64,000 nt of DNA from CAWJPW01 sp963844845 (GCA_963844845.1 CAWJPW010000009.1:124001-188000); one strand, 5' to 3'; shown: positions 1 to 8,165, counted from the stretch's first letter. Numbers and translations are program-made. The notes: generated by a model from the letters alone, not told the origin.

Positions 1-303
1 CTCCTCGGCGGGCATGGCGCGGTCGAAGCTGGGACGGCGACCGCGCCGGATCGAACCGGCGAGGGTAAACTGGGACACAGCCAGCACCGCCCCATCCACG
101 TCGTCGAGCCCCAGGTTCAGCTTGCCTCTGTCGTCCTCGAACACCCGCAGCGTCGCCAGCCGTTGCCCCGCGCGCTCGAGCTGCTCGACCTGGTCGCCGC
201 GCTCGAGCCCCACCAGAACGAGGAGCCCGCGGCCGATCTCGCCGACGACCTTCCCACCCACCCGCACCCGGGCCTCGGACACGCGCTGGATGACCATCCT
301 CAT
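1..303 (-). CDS. dtd: D-aminoacyl-tRNA deacylase, 3' end cut by window edge
   Basis: Hydrolyses D-amino acids (and glycine) mischarged onto tRNA in the cytoplasm. Reading the minus strand from the ATG at 303 gives 101 codons with no stop before base 1. The N-terminus MRMVIQRVSEARVRV and the conserved SQFTLAG motif near residue 80 are characteristic of the DTD family, in which this segment forms the active site. Only the last third is missing (family length about 145-150 residues). Its ATG overlaps the murJ stop by 4 bases (ATGA), so the two are translationally coupled with murJ first. The start is fixed by this overlap and by the conserved N-terminus. Confidence 0.93.
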   Translation of the reverse strand, partial: MRMVIQRVSEARVRVGGKVVGEIGRGLLVLVGLERGDQVEQLERAGQRLATLRVFEDDRGKLNLGLDDVDGAVLAVSQFTLAGSIRRGRRPSFDRAMPAEE

Positions 304-1883
304 TCCGAACCATCCTCTCGTACCGTTCGCCGCCGCAGGAGGTCGAGCATCATCCTCGGTTCGTCTCCCCCCAGAACCCGAAGCACACCGAGGTAGATCA
401 CGGCCGCGGCCGCCAGGGTCGCCGCCACCGCCCCTGCCGCTCGCAGCTCCGTGTGGGAGACCCAGGCAAGATGAGGCCTCGCTGCCAGGAGGAGGCCCGC
501 CGTGGCGCCGGCAGCCACGACCTGCCGGGCGCTGCGACCGAGGAGGGGGCCGACAACGCCGAAGCCGTGGCGGCGCGCGTAGAGGGTCACGAGGAAGATG
601 GCGAAAGCCGTGGTCGACAGGGTGTTCGCCCAACCTATGCCGGGGGTTCCGAAACGCAGGGCGAGGAGCGAGCAGCCGGTGACGAAGAAGGCCATCGAGA
701 CGAGGCTCCCGATCATCGGCGTTCGCGTGTCACGGTGTGCAAAGAAGGCGTTCGCCATTACCTTGGCCACCGCGAGACCTACTAGGCCGAAGGCATAGGC
801 ATTGAGCGTCGCTGCCGTCACGCCCACGTCCTCGGCGCCGTAGCGGCCGCCCCCGAAGAGAAGGGCCACGATCGGGTGCGCCAGCAGCGCCAGCACCACC
901 GCGGACGGCAGCGTCACGAAGCTCACCAGCGCCAGGGTCCGGCGCAAGGTCTGGCGGGCGCCCTCGCGGTCGCTGATCAGGTCCCGCGAAAGAGTTGGGA
1001 GCAGCACGGTTGTGAGCTGCACGACCACAACCCCGAACACCAGCTCCGTGATGCGGTAGGCGTTGTAGGTGTACGTGACACCGCCGTTCCCGGTGAATGA
1101 GGCAAACAGAGTCGAGACGAACTGGTTGACCTGGTTGACGCCGAGCACGCCGATGCCCGGCAGCATGAGGAGCAGGACCGTGCGCACCTCGGGATCCAGC
1201 GCGTGCCGCCAGGCCGGGCGGAGGCTATACCCGAGGCGCCGCACCGCGACGGCCTGCACGGCGAACTGGAGGAAGCCGCCCACCAAGACGCCTCCGGCCA
1301 GCACCGGCGCGGGACGATCGGTGTGGCTCGCGGCAAGCCAGGCGGCCCCTACCAGGGAGAGGTTGAGGAAGATGGGTGTGACGGCCGGCAGCACGAAACG
1401 GTCGTGGGTGTTGAGCACTCCCTGGCACAACGCCGCCAACGAAACGAAGAGCAGGTACGGGAACATGAGGCGGTTGAGCGACACCGCCAGGGTTATCTTG
1501 CCCGGGGTCTGCTCGAAACCGGGCGCGAACGCCCGAATCAGCCATGGGGACGCGAGGATGCCGACACAGACCACGGCACTCACCAGGAGGATGAGCGTCG
1601 CGAGCATGGCGCGCACGAGGTCGCGTGCCTGCTCGGACGAGCGTTCGTCGGCGCCCACCGCACGGCTCAGCGAGGGAATGAACGCGGCGTGCAGCGCACC
1701 CTCGGCGAGGAGGGCGCGGAAGGTGTTGGGGATGCGAAAGGCGGCGAGAAAGGCGTCGTAGAATACGCCCGCACCGAACACTTGGGCCAGCGCCTTGTCG
1801 CGCAGGTAACCGGTGATGCGGCTCACCACGGTGACCGCCGCCATGCGGGAGGCGTGATGCAGCATGCCGCGGCCCGCGCTCAT
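300..1883 (-). CDS. murJ: Lipid II flippase MurJ (MviN)
   Basis: Integral membrane protein of 527 residues that flips lipid II across the inner membrane for peptidoglycan synthesis; MOP exporter superfamily. The N-terminus shows the signature SRITGYLRDKALAQVFG and then AFRIPNTFRALLAEGA, both highly conserved in MurJ. Alternating hydrophobic stretches through the whole length fit the usual 14 membrane helices, and a short charged tail ends the protein. It is first in a two-gene unit with dtd. The ATG at 1883 has no Shine-Dalgarno sequence, but a TACCCT -10-like hexamer sits 6 bases upstream on the minus strand, suggesting a leaderless message. Confidence 0.95.
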   Translation of the reverse strand: MSAGRGMLHHASRMAAVTVVSRITGYLRDKALAQVFGAGVFYDAFLAAFRIPNTFRALLAEGALHAAFIPSLSRAVGADERSSEQARDLVRAMLATLILLVSAVVCVGILASPWLIRAFAPGFEQTPGKITLAVSLNRLMFPYLLFVSLAALCQGVLNTHDRFVLPAVTPIFLNLSLVGAAWLAASHTDRPAPVLAGGVLVGGFLQFAVQAVAVRRLGYSLRPAWRHALDPEVRTVLLLMLPGIGVLGVNQVNQFVSTLFASFTGNGGVTYTYNAYRITELVFGVVVVQLTTVLLPTLSRDLISDREGARQTLRRTLALVSFVTLPSAVVLALLAHPIVALLFGGGRYGAEDVGVTAATLNAYAFGLVGLAVAKVMANAFFAHRDTRTPMIGSLVSMAFFVTGCSLLALRFGTPGIGWANTLSTTAFAIFLVTLYARRHGFGVVGPLLGRSARQVVAAGATAGLLLAARPHLAWVSHTELRAAGAVAATLAAAAVIYLGVLRVLGGDEPRMMLDLLRRRTVREDGSE

Positions 1884-1889
1884 GGGCTG

Positions 1890-1895
1890 AGGGTA
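1890..1895 (-). promoter_or_regulatory. -10 element of murJ, leaderless arrangement
   Basis: Minus-strand hexamer TACCCT ends 6 bases before the murJ ATG, which would put the transcription start at or within a base or two of the start codon. No clear -35 is visible. The same hexamer and spacing recur before the methyltransferase at 38273. Confidence 0.4.
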
Positions 1896-1960
1896 GCATT
1901 GCCCCTCGAGCAGCTGTGTTAGAGTGAAGCCATCCCGTCCACGGGAAAGGGAGCGGAGAG

Positions 1961-2368
1961 ATGGGTATCAACAAGGTCATCCTGGTTGGGAACGTGGGGC
2001 GGGATCCCGAGATGCGCGCCCTGTCCACCGGCACCAACCTCGCAAAGTTCTCGGTCGCCACCGGCGAGCCCCGCTACAAGGACCAGAACGGCGAGCCGCA
2101 CACCGAGTGGCACAACATCGTCGCCTGGGGCAAGCTGGCCGAGCTCTGCACCCAGTACCTCACGAAGGGTCGGCAGGTGTACATCGAGGGCCGCATCCGC
2201 ACCCGCCAGTACGAGAAAGACGGCCAGAAGAAGTACTTCACGGAGGTGCACGCCGACGTCGTCGAGTTCCTCGGCTCCCGGGGCGGTGGCGAGGGCGGCG
2301 GACCGCGCGAGAGCTATGACTCGCCTGCGGGCGGCTTTCCCGACGACCAGGACGACGTGCCCTTCTGA
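1961..2368 (+). CDS. ssb: Single-stranded DNA-binding protein
   Basis: Cooperative ssDNA-binding protein for replication, repair and recombination. The 135-residue product starts MGINKVILVGNVGRDPEMR, the canonical SSB N-terminus, followed by an OB fold to about residue 105 containing TEWHNIVAWGKLAE and YIEGRIRTRQYEKDG. A short Gly-rich linker leads to an acidic tail ending DDVPF, the tip that docks partner proteins. A GGAGAG ribosome site directly precedes the ATG. It is divergent from murJ, stands alone, and is followed by a strong terminator. Confidence 0.97.
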   Translation: MGINKVILVGNVGRDPEMRALSTGTNLAKFSVATGEPRYKDQNGEPHTEWHNIVAWGKLAELCTQYLTKGRQVYIEGRIRTRQYEKDGQKKYFTEVHADVVEFLGSRGGGEGGGPRESYDSPAGGFPDDQDDVPF

Positions 2369-2398
2369 GCGGTCGCGCCACCAACCGGAGTATTCACG

Positions 2399-2426
2399 GC
2401 TGCCCGCCTCGGCGGGCAGCTTTCTT
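2399..2426 (+). terminator. Rho-independent terminator of ssb
   Basis: Perfect inverted arms GCTGCCCGCC and GGCGGGCAGC (2399-2408, 2411-2420) followed by TTTCTT. It lies 30 bases after the ssb stop. Confidence 0.85.
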
Positions 2427-2480
2427 GTAGCGGTACGGCCACTGCCGTATGATCCGGCACGAACGCGCAGGAGGTATCCC

Positions 2481-2702
2481 ATGAGCGGACCGGTGTGGCA
2501 GATGGAGCGAGGTGGTGAACACGTATGCACCGAATGCCTGCGCACGGTGGGCGATGCCTTCGTGGAGGGTGTGGTCTTCGACGCCGCCCACCATCCCCGG
2601 CGAGCGCTCTGCCGCTCCTGTTACGCCATCAACGGCGGCGCCCTCGTCGCCTCGGAGCCCGAGCCCTTCCACCACAGCCTCGAAGACAAGCGGTCGAGCT
2701 GA
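2481..2702 (+). CDS. Small zinc-finger-like protein of unknown function
   Basis: A 73-residue protein not recognised as a named family. It begins MSGPVWQMERGGEHVC and carries two CxxC knuckles (CTEC about residues 16-19 and CRSC about 44-47), consistent with a single structural zinc site. The ATG follows a clear AGGAGG ribosome site with 6-base spacing, which supports real translation. It lies alone between the ssb terminator and tRNA-Arg. The tail is polar and probably disordered. Confidence 0.6.
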   Translation: MSGPVWQMERGGEHVCTECLRTVGDAFVEGVVFDAAHHPRRALCRSCYAINGGALVASEPEPFHHSLEDKRSS

Positions 2703-2792
2703 CCAAACTCGCAGCCTCGAGAAAAGGTAAAGAGGAGAAGGTGAAACCGTCTGCGCGATCCGGAGCGTGGCGGTGGACCGACCTGGTGGGAA
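2703..2792. other. Short non-coding gap with purine-rich tract
   Basis: Between the small zinc protein and the tRNA lies a purine-rich stretch (about 2720-2748, containing GGTAAAGAGGAGAAGG). A similar tract (GGTAAAGAGAGAAGAG) occurs at 25914-25929 after the prpD gene. No gene is seen. Confidence 0.35.
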
Positions 2793-2869
2793 TGGCGGGG
2801 CTGGCGGGACTCGAACCCACGACCTTAGGTTTAGGAAACCTCTGCTCTATCCTGCTGAGCTACAGCCCC
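2793..2869 (-). tRNA. tRNA-Arg (anticodon CCT)
   Basis: 77-nt cloverleaf on the minus strand including an encoded CCA (TGG at 2793-2795 on plus). The acceptor stem GGGGCTG pairs with CAGCCCC (2797-2803), and the D-arm is GCTC/GAGC. The anticodon loop TTCCTAA (complement of 2831-2837) places CCT at 2833-2835, reading AGG codons. The T-arm loop is TTCGAGT. The first anticodon-stem pair appears to be a G-A mismatch. It lies 35 bases downstream of, and on the same strand as, the hypothetical gene ending at 2905, so it may be processed from that transcript. Confidence 0.95.
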
Positions 2870-2904
2870 GGCCGGAGGATCGTACGCGGCCGGGACGAGC
2901 ACTG

Positions 2905-3996
2905 TCAACGCGGATCAGGTGCCGCAGGCCCGTCCACCCACAGCGTGGTGCCCAGCGTGAGCAGGAAACGGAGCGCTCTGTCGTCGACATTGGGCACCCA
3001 GAGCGGAAGAGAGGCAGCCGCCGCAGCCTCGGCCAAGCGCCGTACCAGAAGGGTCGCGGGCACGCCCTCGGGTCCCATCCCCGCGCTGGCCCAACCGGGC
3101 ACCCGCAGCGCGGCTGCTCCCTTGGTGGCCTTGACCTCGGCCTCTGACAGCACCTCTGGAATGTCGCCGGTGACCGACGCCCCGTGCAGAACCCACGCTG
3201 CCGGCTCGCCTTCGCCGGCCGGCGCAGCCAGCCACCCAGCCGGAGAGACCTCACCCAGAGTCGCGGCGTACCATCCGAGCTGACGCCCCGACGGGAGCTC
3301 GAATACCGCGCCAAGAGGCTCGTCGGCGCCGTCTCCAGGATCTGCCCCGAGGCGCTCGAGGAGCTGACGAAGTGCCATCTCGAAGCCACTCGGCCCTGCG
3401 TCGAGCTCGTCCGCGACCAGCCCGTGCCGGGGTGCGCGGACCGTTCCGGCGCTCACCTCGCGCCAGGCGCTCTCCACCGTTTCGGGAGTGACTCCCCATG
3501 CCAGCAGAGCCGGCCAGGCCGTCACCGTCGCGGGTGGCGGCAGCCGCTCCGCCACCGCCGCCAGGAGCTCGGTGAGGCGCGCCGGACCGAGCTGCCCGTG
3601 CCAGAACCCTGCCCTCGCGAAGACCGCCGCAACTGCCCTGCCACCTGCAAGTCCGAGAACCGCGGGATCGGTGGCGCACACGGTTCGCTCGTCGACTCCG
3701 GCCTCGGCCGCGGCAGCCATGGCCGCGACCATCGCGGGAGTGGAAGGGGGCAGCCAGAGTGCCCCCCCCACGCCCAGGCGCACCGCTGCCCCGAGACCGA
3801 CGTCCGAGGACGCCGCAAGCACCGCGCGGCTACGCGCGTGCGGCGGCATCGCCACCAGCAGCTCGAGCCACCGTCGGCTCGGCTCTTCCACGACGATACA
3901 CGACGGCTCGTGAGCCCCCTCGGCGAGCGCTGCCGTGGCCACCGTTCGCACCGCGGCGGCTGTTCCCGGAGCGAGCTCGGGCTTGAGGGCAACCAT
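2905..3996 (-). CDS. Hypothetical protein with pseudo-receiver-like N-terminus
   Basis: A 363-residue Ala/Gly-rich cytoplasmic protein not recognised as a named family. It is the last gene of the surE operon; its ATG shares one base with the acyP stop (TGATG). The first 100 residues read like a degenerate response-regulator receiver fold: VAMPPHARSRAVLAASSDVG followed by AAVRLGVGGALWLPPS resembles the beta4-alpha4-beta5 region, but without the acidic phospho-acceptor pocket. The rest predicts mixed helix and strand with no membrane segment. A receiver-like scaffold without phosphorylation is an inference from pattern only; function unknown. Confidence 0.7.
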   Translation of the reverse strand: MVALKPELAPGTAAAVRTVATAALAEGAHEPSCIVVEEPSRRWLELLVAMPPHARSRAVLAASSDVGLGAAVRLGVGGALWLPPSTPAMVAAMAAAAEAGVDERTVCATDPAVLGLAGGRAVAAVFARAGFWHGQLGPARLTELLAAVAERLPPPATVTAWPALLAWGVTPETVESAWREVSAGTVRAPRHGLVADELDAGPSGFEMALRQLLERLGADPGDGADEPLGAVFELPSGRQLGWYAATLGEVSPAGWLAAPAGEGEPAAWVLHGASVTGDIPEVLSEAEVKATKGAAALRVPGWASAGMGPEGVPATLLVRRLAEAAAAASLPLWVPNVDDRALRFLLTLGTTLWVDGPAAPDPR

Positions 3997-4280
3997 CAGT
4001 CGAACCGCACGGTGAAGCCCCGGGGAGGCAGCTCGGCCCGGACCTCGTCCACCCTCTCCACCCGTGCCGCGGGGGGGCCGAAGCGGAGCTGCCGCCCGAA
4101 GGTCTCGAGGGTCACGGGTGGCCCCGCCACCACCACCTCCACGCTCCCGTCGCGGCGGTTGCGCGCCCAGCCGTCGAGCTCCAGATCGCGTGCCGCGGTA
4201 CGCACGAAATGCCGGAAGCCAACGCCCTGCACTATTCCGTAGACCTCGTATCGTCGCGCCTCACGGACGTCACTCGCCAT
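3996..4280 (-). CDS. acyP: Acylphosphatase
   Basis: Small cytoplasmic enzyme that hydrolyses carboxyl-phosphate bonds such as acetyl or carbamoyl phosphate. With the start at 4280 the protein is 94 residues, the normal family length. The signature YGIVQGVGFRHFV gives catalytic Arg23, and NRRDGSVEVVVAG gives Asn41, the two active-site residues at the positions numbered in the classical enzyme. A longer open frame upstream lies inside the DedA gene and lacks family similarity. It overlaps the DedA-like gene by 11 bases and the next gene by one. Confidence 0.93.
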   Translation of the reverse strand: MASDVREARRYEVYGIVQGVGFRHFVRTAARDLELDGWARNRRDGSVEVVVAGPPVTLETFGRQLRFGPPAARVERVDEVRAELPPRGFTVRFD

Positions 4281-4878
4281 CCCCCACCTCCGCGCTCCGA
4301 CGGGCCCGGGTACCCACGCGGTGAACCACCCAGAACCCTCCCACGCCCAGCACCGCAATAGCCAGGGAGATCCAATTGAACTGATCGTAGAGGAAGGTCT
4401 TCACCATTCCCCCGAAGAAGTACAGCAGGATCCCCTCGGTCATGAAGCGCAGGCCACGCGAAGCCAGGGACGCGAGCATGAAGATGCGGAAGTCGATCTT
4501 GAAGGCGCCGCCACCGATGGTGAAAACCTTGTAGGGGATCGGCGTCAGCCCGGCGATCCCGGTGGCCCACGCGTTGTACCGGTCGTACATGCGCTCCACC
4601 GCCGCCACCTTCGCCTGGTTGAACACCCGATACAGGATCGGACGACCGCCATACAGGCCGATGGTGTACCCAGCGGCACCACCCAGGACGCTCCCCGCAG
4701 TGCTCACCAGGGCATACCAGATCGCCCGTTCGGGCGTCACGACTCCCAGCGCGATGAGCAGCACGTCGGGAGGAATGGGGAAGAAGGAGCTCTCCGCGAA
4801 GGCCAGCCCGAACAGCCACCATCCTGGATGAGGCGACAGTGCCAGCTGCTCCATCCAGCCGAAGAGGCGCTCTTTCAT
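4270..4878 (-). CDS. DedA/VTT-family membrane protein (YqaA-like)
   Basis: A 202-residue integral membrane protein of the SNARE-associated/VTT (DedA) superfamily, a group linked to lipid-carrier transport and membrane homeostasis. Conserved features are the segment FAESSFFPIPPDVLLIALG near residues 30-50, GGAAGYTIGLYGGRP, and the late ITPIPYK-like motif LTPIPYKVFTIGGGAFKID. Five to six hydrophobic stretches are visible. The ATG at 4878 overlaps the pcm stop by ATGA; the longer upstream frame is pcm read out of frame. The exact substrate is unknown. Confidence 0.85.
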   Translation of the reverse strand: MKERLFGWMEQLALSPHPGWWLFGLAFAESSFFPIPPDVLLIALGVVTPERAIWYALVSTAGSVLGGAAGYTIGLYGGRPILYRVFNQAKVAAVERMYDRYNAWATGIAGLTPIPYKVFTIGGGAFKIDFRIFMLASLASRGLRFMTEGILLYFFGGMVKTFLYDQFNWISLAIAVLGVGGFWVVHRVGTRARRSAEVGDGE

Positions 4879-5534
4879 CTCGACTCCGGGCTCCAGCCGT
4901 GGCGACCGATGAGGGGTACGAACGAGCAGCTGGTGAGGGTGGCCACGGCGTGACTGCAGCCACGCCGCGTGACCACCGTGAGCACCTGGCGGTCGCGGTC
5001 GCCAACCGGCACGACCAGGCGTCCGCCATCGGTGAGCTGTTCGACCAGAGGTGTCGGAACGTCCGGAGCCGCAGCAGTCACGAGAATGGCGTCGTAGGGC
5101 GCCTGGGCCCGCCACCCCAGGGTGCCGTCCATGACCTTGACGGAGACGTTCTCCACTCCGAGGTCGTCGAGGCGACGCTTGGCGGTCCGCGCCAGCCCCG
5201 GGATCCGCTCCACGGTGAAGACGAAGCGAGCCAACAACGCCAGCACGGCCGCCTGGTAGCCGGAGCCGGTACCGACCTCCAGCACCGAGCTGTCCGCTGC
5301 TGCTCCAGCCGCCTCGGTCATCAGCGCCACCACCAGGGGCTGTGAGATGGTCTGCTCGCTGCCGATACTGATGGATGCGTCATCGTAGGCCTGGTGGCGC
5401 CGGTCGCCGGGCACGAAGAGGTGGCGAGGTACCGCCGCCATGGCCGCCAGGACCCGCTCATCGCGAATACCCTTGGCGCGCAGAGCTTCAACCATGCGCT
5501 GCCGCCGGTAGGCGTAGCCGTCAGCGACTGCCAC
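4875..5534 (-). CDS. pcm: Protein-L-isoaspartate O-methyltransferase
   Basis: Repairs isoaspartyl damage in aged proteins using S-adenosylmethionine. The 219-residue protein contains SIGSEQTISQPLVVALMTEA, the SAM motif VLEVGTGSGYQAAVLA and the ILVTAAAPDVP motif, all diagnostic of PCMT. I chose the GTG at 5534 because GGAGG lies 5 bases upstream; an ATG at 5495 (MVEALRAKGI) is an alternative with weaker support. It overlaps surE by 14 bases. surE-pcm adjacency is a classical stress and stationary-phase arrangement. Confidence 0.93.
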   Translation of the reverse strand: MAVADGYAYRRQRMVEALRAKGIRDERVLAAMAAVPRHLFVPGDRRHQAYDDASISIGSEQTISQPLVVALMTEAAGAAADSSVLEVGTGSGYQAAVLALLARFVFTVERIPGLARTAKRRLDDLGVENVSVKVMDGTLGWRAQAPYDAILVTAAAPDVPTPLVEQLTDGGRLVVPVGDRDRQVLTVVTRRGCSHAVATLTSCSFVPLIGRHGWSPESR

Positions 5535-6297
5535 CGGCGCCTCCGATCCAGTCCGGCACGGCCGACTCGAGCTGCGCGAGGAACTCGTACGCGGTGAGGT
5601 CCAGGTGCAGGGGCGTAACCGATACGAAGCCCGCCGCCACCTCGTTGAAGTCGGTACCGGGCACGGGATCCCACTCAGGTTCTCCACCGCCGATCCAGAA
5701 GATCTGGCGACCGCGCGGGTCCCGCTGCTCGATGACACCCTCGGTGTAGCGTCGCGAGCCCAACCGGGTCAGTCGCACACCTCTGGGTGGACGTGCCGGG
5801 ACGTTGACATTCAACAACGTGTCCACAGGCAGCCCCTGCTCGAGGATCCACGCCGCCAAGTGGCGCGCGAGTCGCGCAGCCGGGTGAAACGAGAACCCTT
5901 CGCCGGTGACCTGGGAGACGGCCATCGCAGGTACCCCGAGGATGACCCCCTCGAAGGCCGCCGAGACCGTCCCCGAGTAGTGCACGTCGGCACCCATGTT
6001 GGCGCCGAAGTTGATGCCGGACACCACCAAGTCCGGCGGATGCTCCTTGAGGATCGCCCCGACCGCCAGGGTCACGCAGTCGGTGGGCGTACCGTCCACT
6101 GCAAAGCGGCGCGGACCCAGGCGCTGGACGCGCAGCGGCCGGTTCATGGTGAGCGAGTGCGAGGCCGCCGACTGCTCGCCGGTGGGCGCGACCACCCAGA
6201 TCTCTCCCAGCGGCTCCAGGGCGTCGGCCAGCACCTGAATCCCCTCGGAGGCATACCCGTCGTCGTTGGCCACCAGAATGCGCGCCTGGTTCGTCAT
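5521..6297 (-). CDS. surE: 5'/3'-nucleotidase SurE
   Basis: Metal-dependent phosphatase that dephosphorylates nucleoside monophosphates and short polyphosphates. The 258-residue protein has the N-terminal ILVANDDGYASEGI motif with the metal-binding DD pair, the GEQSAASHSLT loop and the VSGINFGANMGADVHYSGTV motif. It is the first gene of the minus-strand surE-pcm-DedA-acyP-hypothetical operon, all joined by overlaps. The ATG at 6297 has no ribosome site, but a GATAAT hexamer lies 8 bases upstream on the minus strand, suggesting a leaderless transcript. Confidence 0.95.
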   Translation of the reverse strand: MTNQARILVANDDGYASEGIQVLADALEPLGEIWVVAPTGEQSAASHSLTMNRPLRVQRLGPRRFAVDGTPTDCVTLAVGAILKEHPPDLVVSGINFGANMGADVHYSGTVSAAFEGVILGVPAMAVSQVTGEGFSFHPAARLARHLAAWILEQGLPVDTLLNVNVPARPPRGVRLTRLGSRRYTEGVIEQRDPRGRQIFWIGGGEPEWDPVPGTDFNEVAAGFVSVTPLHLDLTAYEFLAQLESAVPDWIGGAGGSR

Positions 6298-6305
6298 GGC
6301 GCCCG

Positions 6306-6311
6306 ATTATC
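6306..6311 (-). promoter_or_regulatory. -10 element of surE, leaderless arrangement
   Basis: Minus-strand GATAAT ends 8 bases before the surE ATG. A weak -35-like TCGACG lies about 16 bases further upstream. The predicted transcription start falls at or next to the ATG. Confidence 0.5.
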
Positions 6312-6342
6312 CCAGATCCTCGGGCGCCGTCGAGCTTTCGGG

Positions 6343-6371
6343 TTGCCGCCTCCCCAGCGAGTCGCTATAGT
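6343..6371 (+). promoter_or_regulatory. Promoter of the ior operon
   Basis: -35 TTGCCG (6343-6348), 17-base spacer, -10 TATAGT (6366-6371). The predicted start near 6378 lies inside the palindrome at 6377-6392. The transcript would carry a 5' leader of about 200 bases before iorA. Confidence 0.6.
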
Positions 6372-6376
6372 GACCT

Positions 6377-6392
6377 TGTGAACGGGTTCACA
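6377..6392. promoter_or_regulatory. CRP-type operator upstream of iorA
   Basis: TGTGAACGGGTTCACA is a perfect TGTGA-N6-TCACA palindrome, the consensus half-site geometry of CRP-family regulators; seven bases on each side are actually symmetric. It covers the predicted +1 of the ior promoter, a position usually associated with repression. The same motif occurs at 21028-21043 before the mmd operon. No regulator gene of this family is in the window. Confidence 0.65.
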
Positions 6393-6578
6393 TGGTTCGG
6401 CTGTACACCGCTTCGTGTGGTGAACCCACGTGCTTGGACCGTCGTTTCACCGACGGACCACCAGCCTGCGAGATCAGCCGAGGTTTACGCGGCCGCCGCG
6501 ACTCCGTAGGATGGCTGGGCCAGAACGGGAGTCACCGCCGCACCCGGCGGCATCGCTCCCACCAAAGGGGGAGTTCGC
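6393..6578 (+). other. 5' leader of the ior operon, no gene seen
   Basis: The leader between the operator and iorA contains no plausible ORF. An imperfect GTGG-N5-CCAC element at 6417-6429 shares the core TGAAC with the operator and might be a degenerate second site. A GGGGGAG ribosome site precedes iorA. Confidence 0.4.
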
Positions 6579-8165
6579 ATGAATCGAGAGATCCTGCTGG
6601 GTGACGAGGCGGTGGGCCTCGGCGCCATCCACGCCGGGCTGAGCGGCGTCTACGGCTACCCCGGCACACCTTCCACCGAGATCTTCGAGTTCGTCGAGCG
6701 CTGGGCCAAACGCCGGGGCGACGTCCATGCCTTCTGGAGCACCAACGAGAAGGTCGCCTACGAAGAGGCCCTGGGCATGAGCTGGGCCGGCAAACGCGCG
6801 CTGGTGTGCATGAAGCACGTGGGGCTCAACGTGGCCGCCGACGCATTCATGAACAGCGCCGTGACGGGCACCAACGGAGGCCTGGTCGTGGCCGTTGCCG
6901 ACGACCCGGGCATGCACTCCAGTCAGAACGAGCAGGACAGCCGCTACTACGCACAGTTCGCACTCATCCCCTGCTTCGAGCCCCATGACCAGCAGGCGTG
7001 CTACGACGTCATGGCCGAGGCCTTCGAGCTCTCGGAGCGTCTCTCCGTGCCGGTCATGGTCCGCCTGGTGACCCGCATCGCGCACAGCCGCTCGGCGGTG
7101 GTCACCGCGCCCGAGCGGGCGCAGAACGCCCTCAAGCCCTCGCGCGACATCGCCAAGTGGACGCTCCTTCCCTCCAACGCCCGAGTCCAGTACCGGCACC
7201 TCACCGACAAGCAGCCCGAGCTGCTGCAGCTCGCCGAGACCAGCCGGCGCAATGTCCTCGAGTTGCGCGGCCGTCGAGGTGTCATCGCGTGCGGGATCGC
7301 GCAGAACTACCTCCTGGAGAATCTCCCCGAGGACCATGACCTGTCGCTCCTCCGCCTGGGCCAGTACCCGCTGCCCACCGGTCTGATCCGGCGCCTGGTG
7401 ACACACGTCAACGAGCTGCTCGTTCTCGAGGACGGCTACCCCCTGGTGGAGAGCACCATCCGCGGCCTCTTCGGGCTCGAGGATGTCCGCGTCACCGGCC
7501 GCATGACGGGCGAGCTCCCGCGCACCGGAGAGCTCGACCCGGACATCGTCCGGGCCGCCCTGGGCCTGCCGCCCCGGCCGACTGCCCACGAGGCCGAGGC
7601 GGAGCTCGCCCGCCGCCCTCCCGCCCTGTGCAAGGGGTGCCCGCACACTGACACCTTCCGGGCCCTCAACGAGGCCCTCTCCTCGTTTGAAAACCCACAG
7701 GTCTTCAGCGACATCGGCTGCTACACCCTGGCCGCCCTGCCGCCGCTCGAGGCGATCCACAGCTGCGTGGCGATGGGCGCCAGCATCGGCATGGCGGCCG
7801 GCGCGGCCCATGCGGGTTATGCCCCGGCTGTGGCCGCCATCGGCGACTCCACGTTCGCACACGGGGGCATCACTCCGTTGCTCTCTGCGGTGCAGCAGAA
7901 CGTCAACCTCAACGTCCTGATCGTCGACAACGGCACCGTGGGCATGACCGGGACCCAGCGTTCCATGTCCACGGGCCCGGCGCTCGACCAGATCGTCCTC
8001 GGCTGCGGCGTCGCCGCCGAGCACCTTCGGGTGATCGAGCCAACTCCCCGCAACCACGACGACAACGTGCGCATTATGCGCGAGGAGATGGACCATCCGG
8101 GACCCAGCGTGGTCATCGCGCGGCGAACCTGCCTCGAGGCCATCAAGCGCGCCGGGAGGGAGTGA
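6579..8165 (+). CDS. iorA: Indolepyruvate:ferredoxin oxidoreductase, alpha subunit, without ferredoxin domain
   Basis: Thiamine-pyrophosphate subunit that oxidatively decarboxylates aryl 2-oxoacids (indolepyruvate, phenylpyruvate) to aryl-acetyl-CoA, passing electrons to ferredoxin. The 528-residue product has the N-terminal pyrimidine-binding domain (GYPGTPSTEIFEF, residues about 26-38), a middle domain, LCKGCPHTDTF with Cys351 and Cys354, and the TPP pyrophosphate motif GDSTFAHGG from residue 422 through DNGTVGMTGTQ. Typical IorA proteins run on for about 80-100 residues with two [4Fe-4S] ferredoxin clusters; here the protein stops right after the TPP domain. The iorB ATG follows after one spacer base. 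A GGGGGAG ribosome site supports the ATG at 6579. Confidence 0.93.
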   Translation: MNREILLGDEAVGLGAIHAGLSGVYGYPGTPSTEIFEFVERWAKRRGDVHAFWSTNEKVAYEEALGMSWAGKRALVCMKHVGLNVAADAFMNSAVTGTNGGLVVAVADDPGMHSSQNEQDSRYYAQFALIPCFEPHDQQACYDVMAEAFELSERLSVPVMVRLVTRIAHSRSAVVTAPERAQNALKPSRDIAKWTLLPSNARVQYRHLTDKQPELLQLAETSRRNVLELRGRRGVIACGIAQNYLLENLPEDHDLSLLRLGQYPLPTGLIRRLVTHVNELLVLEDGYPLVESTIRGLFGLEDVRVTGRMTGELPRTGELDPDIVRAALGLPPRPTAHEAEAELARRPPALCKGCPHTDTFRALNEALSSFENPQVFSDIGCYTLAALPPLEAIHSCVAMGASIGMAAGAAHAGYAPAVAAIGDSTFAHGGITPLLSAVQQNVNLNVLIVDNGTVGMTGTQRSMSTGPALDQIVLGCGVAAEHLRVIEPTPRNHDDNVRIMREEMDHPGPSVVIARRTCLEAIKRAGRE

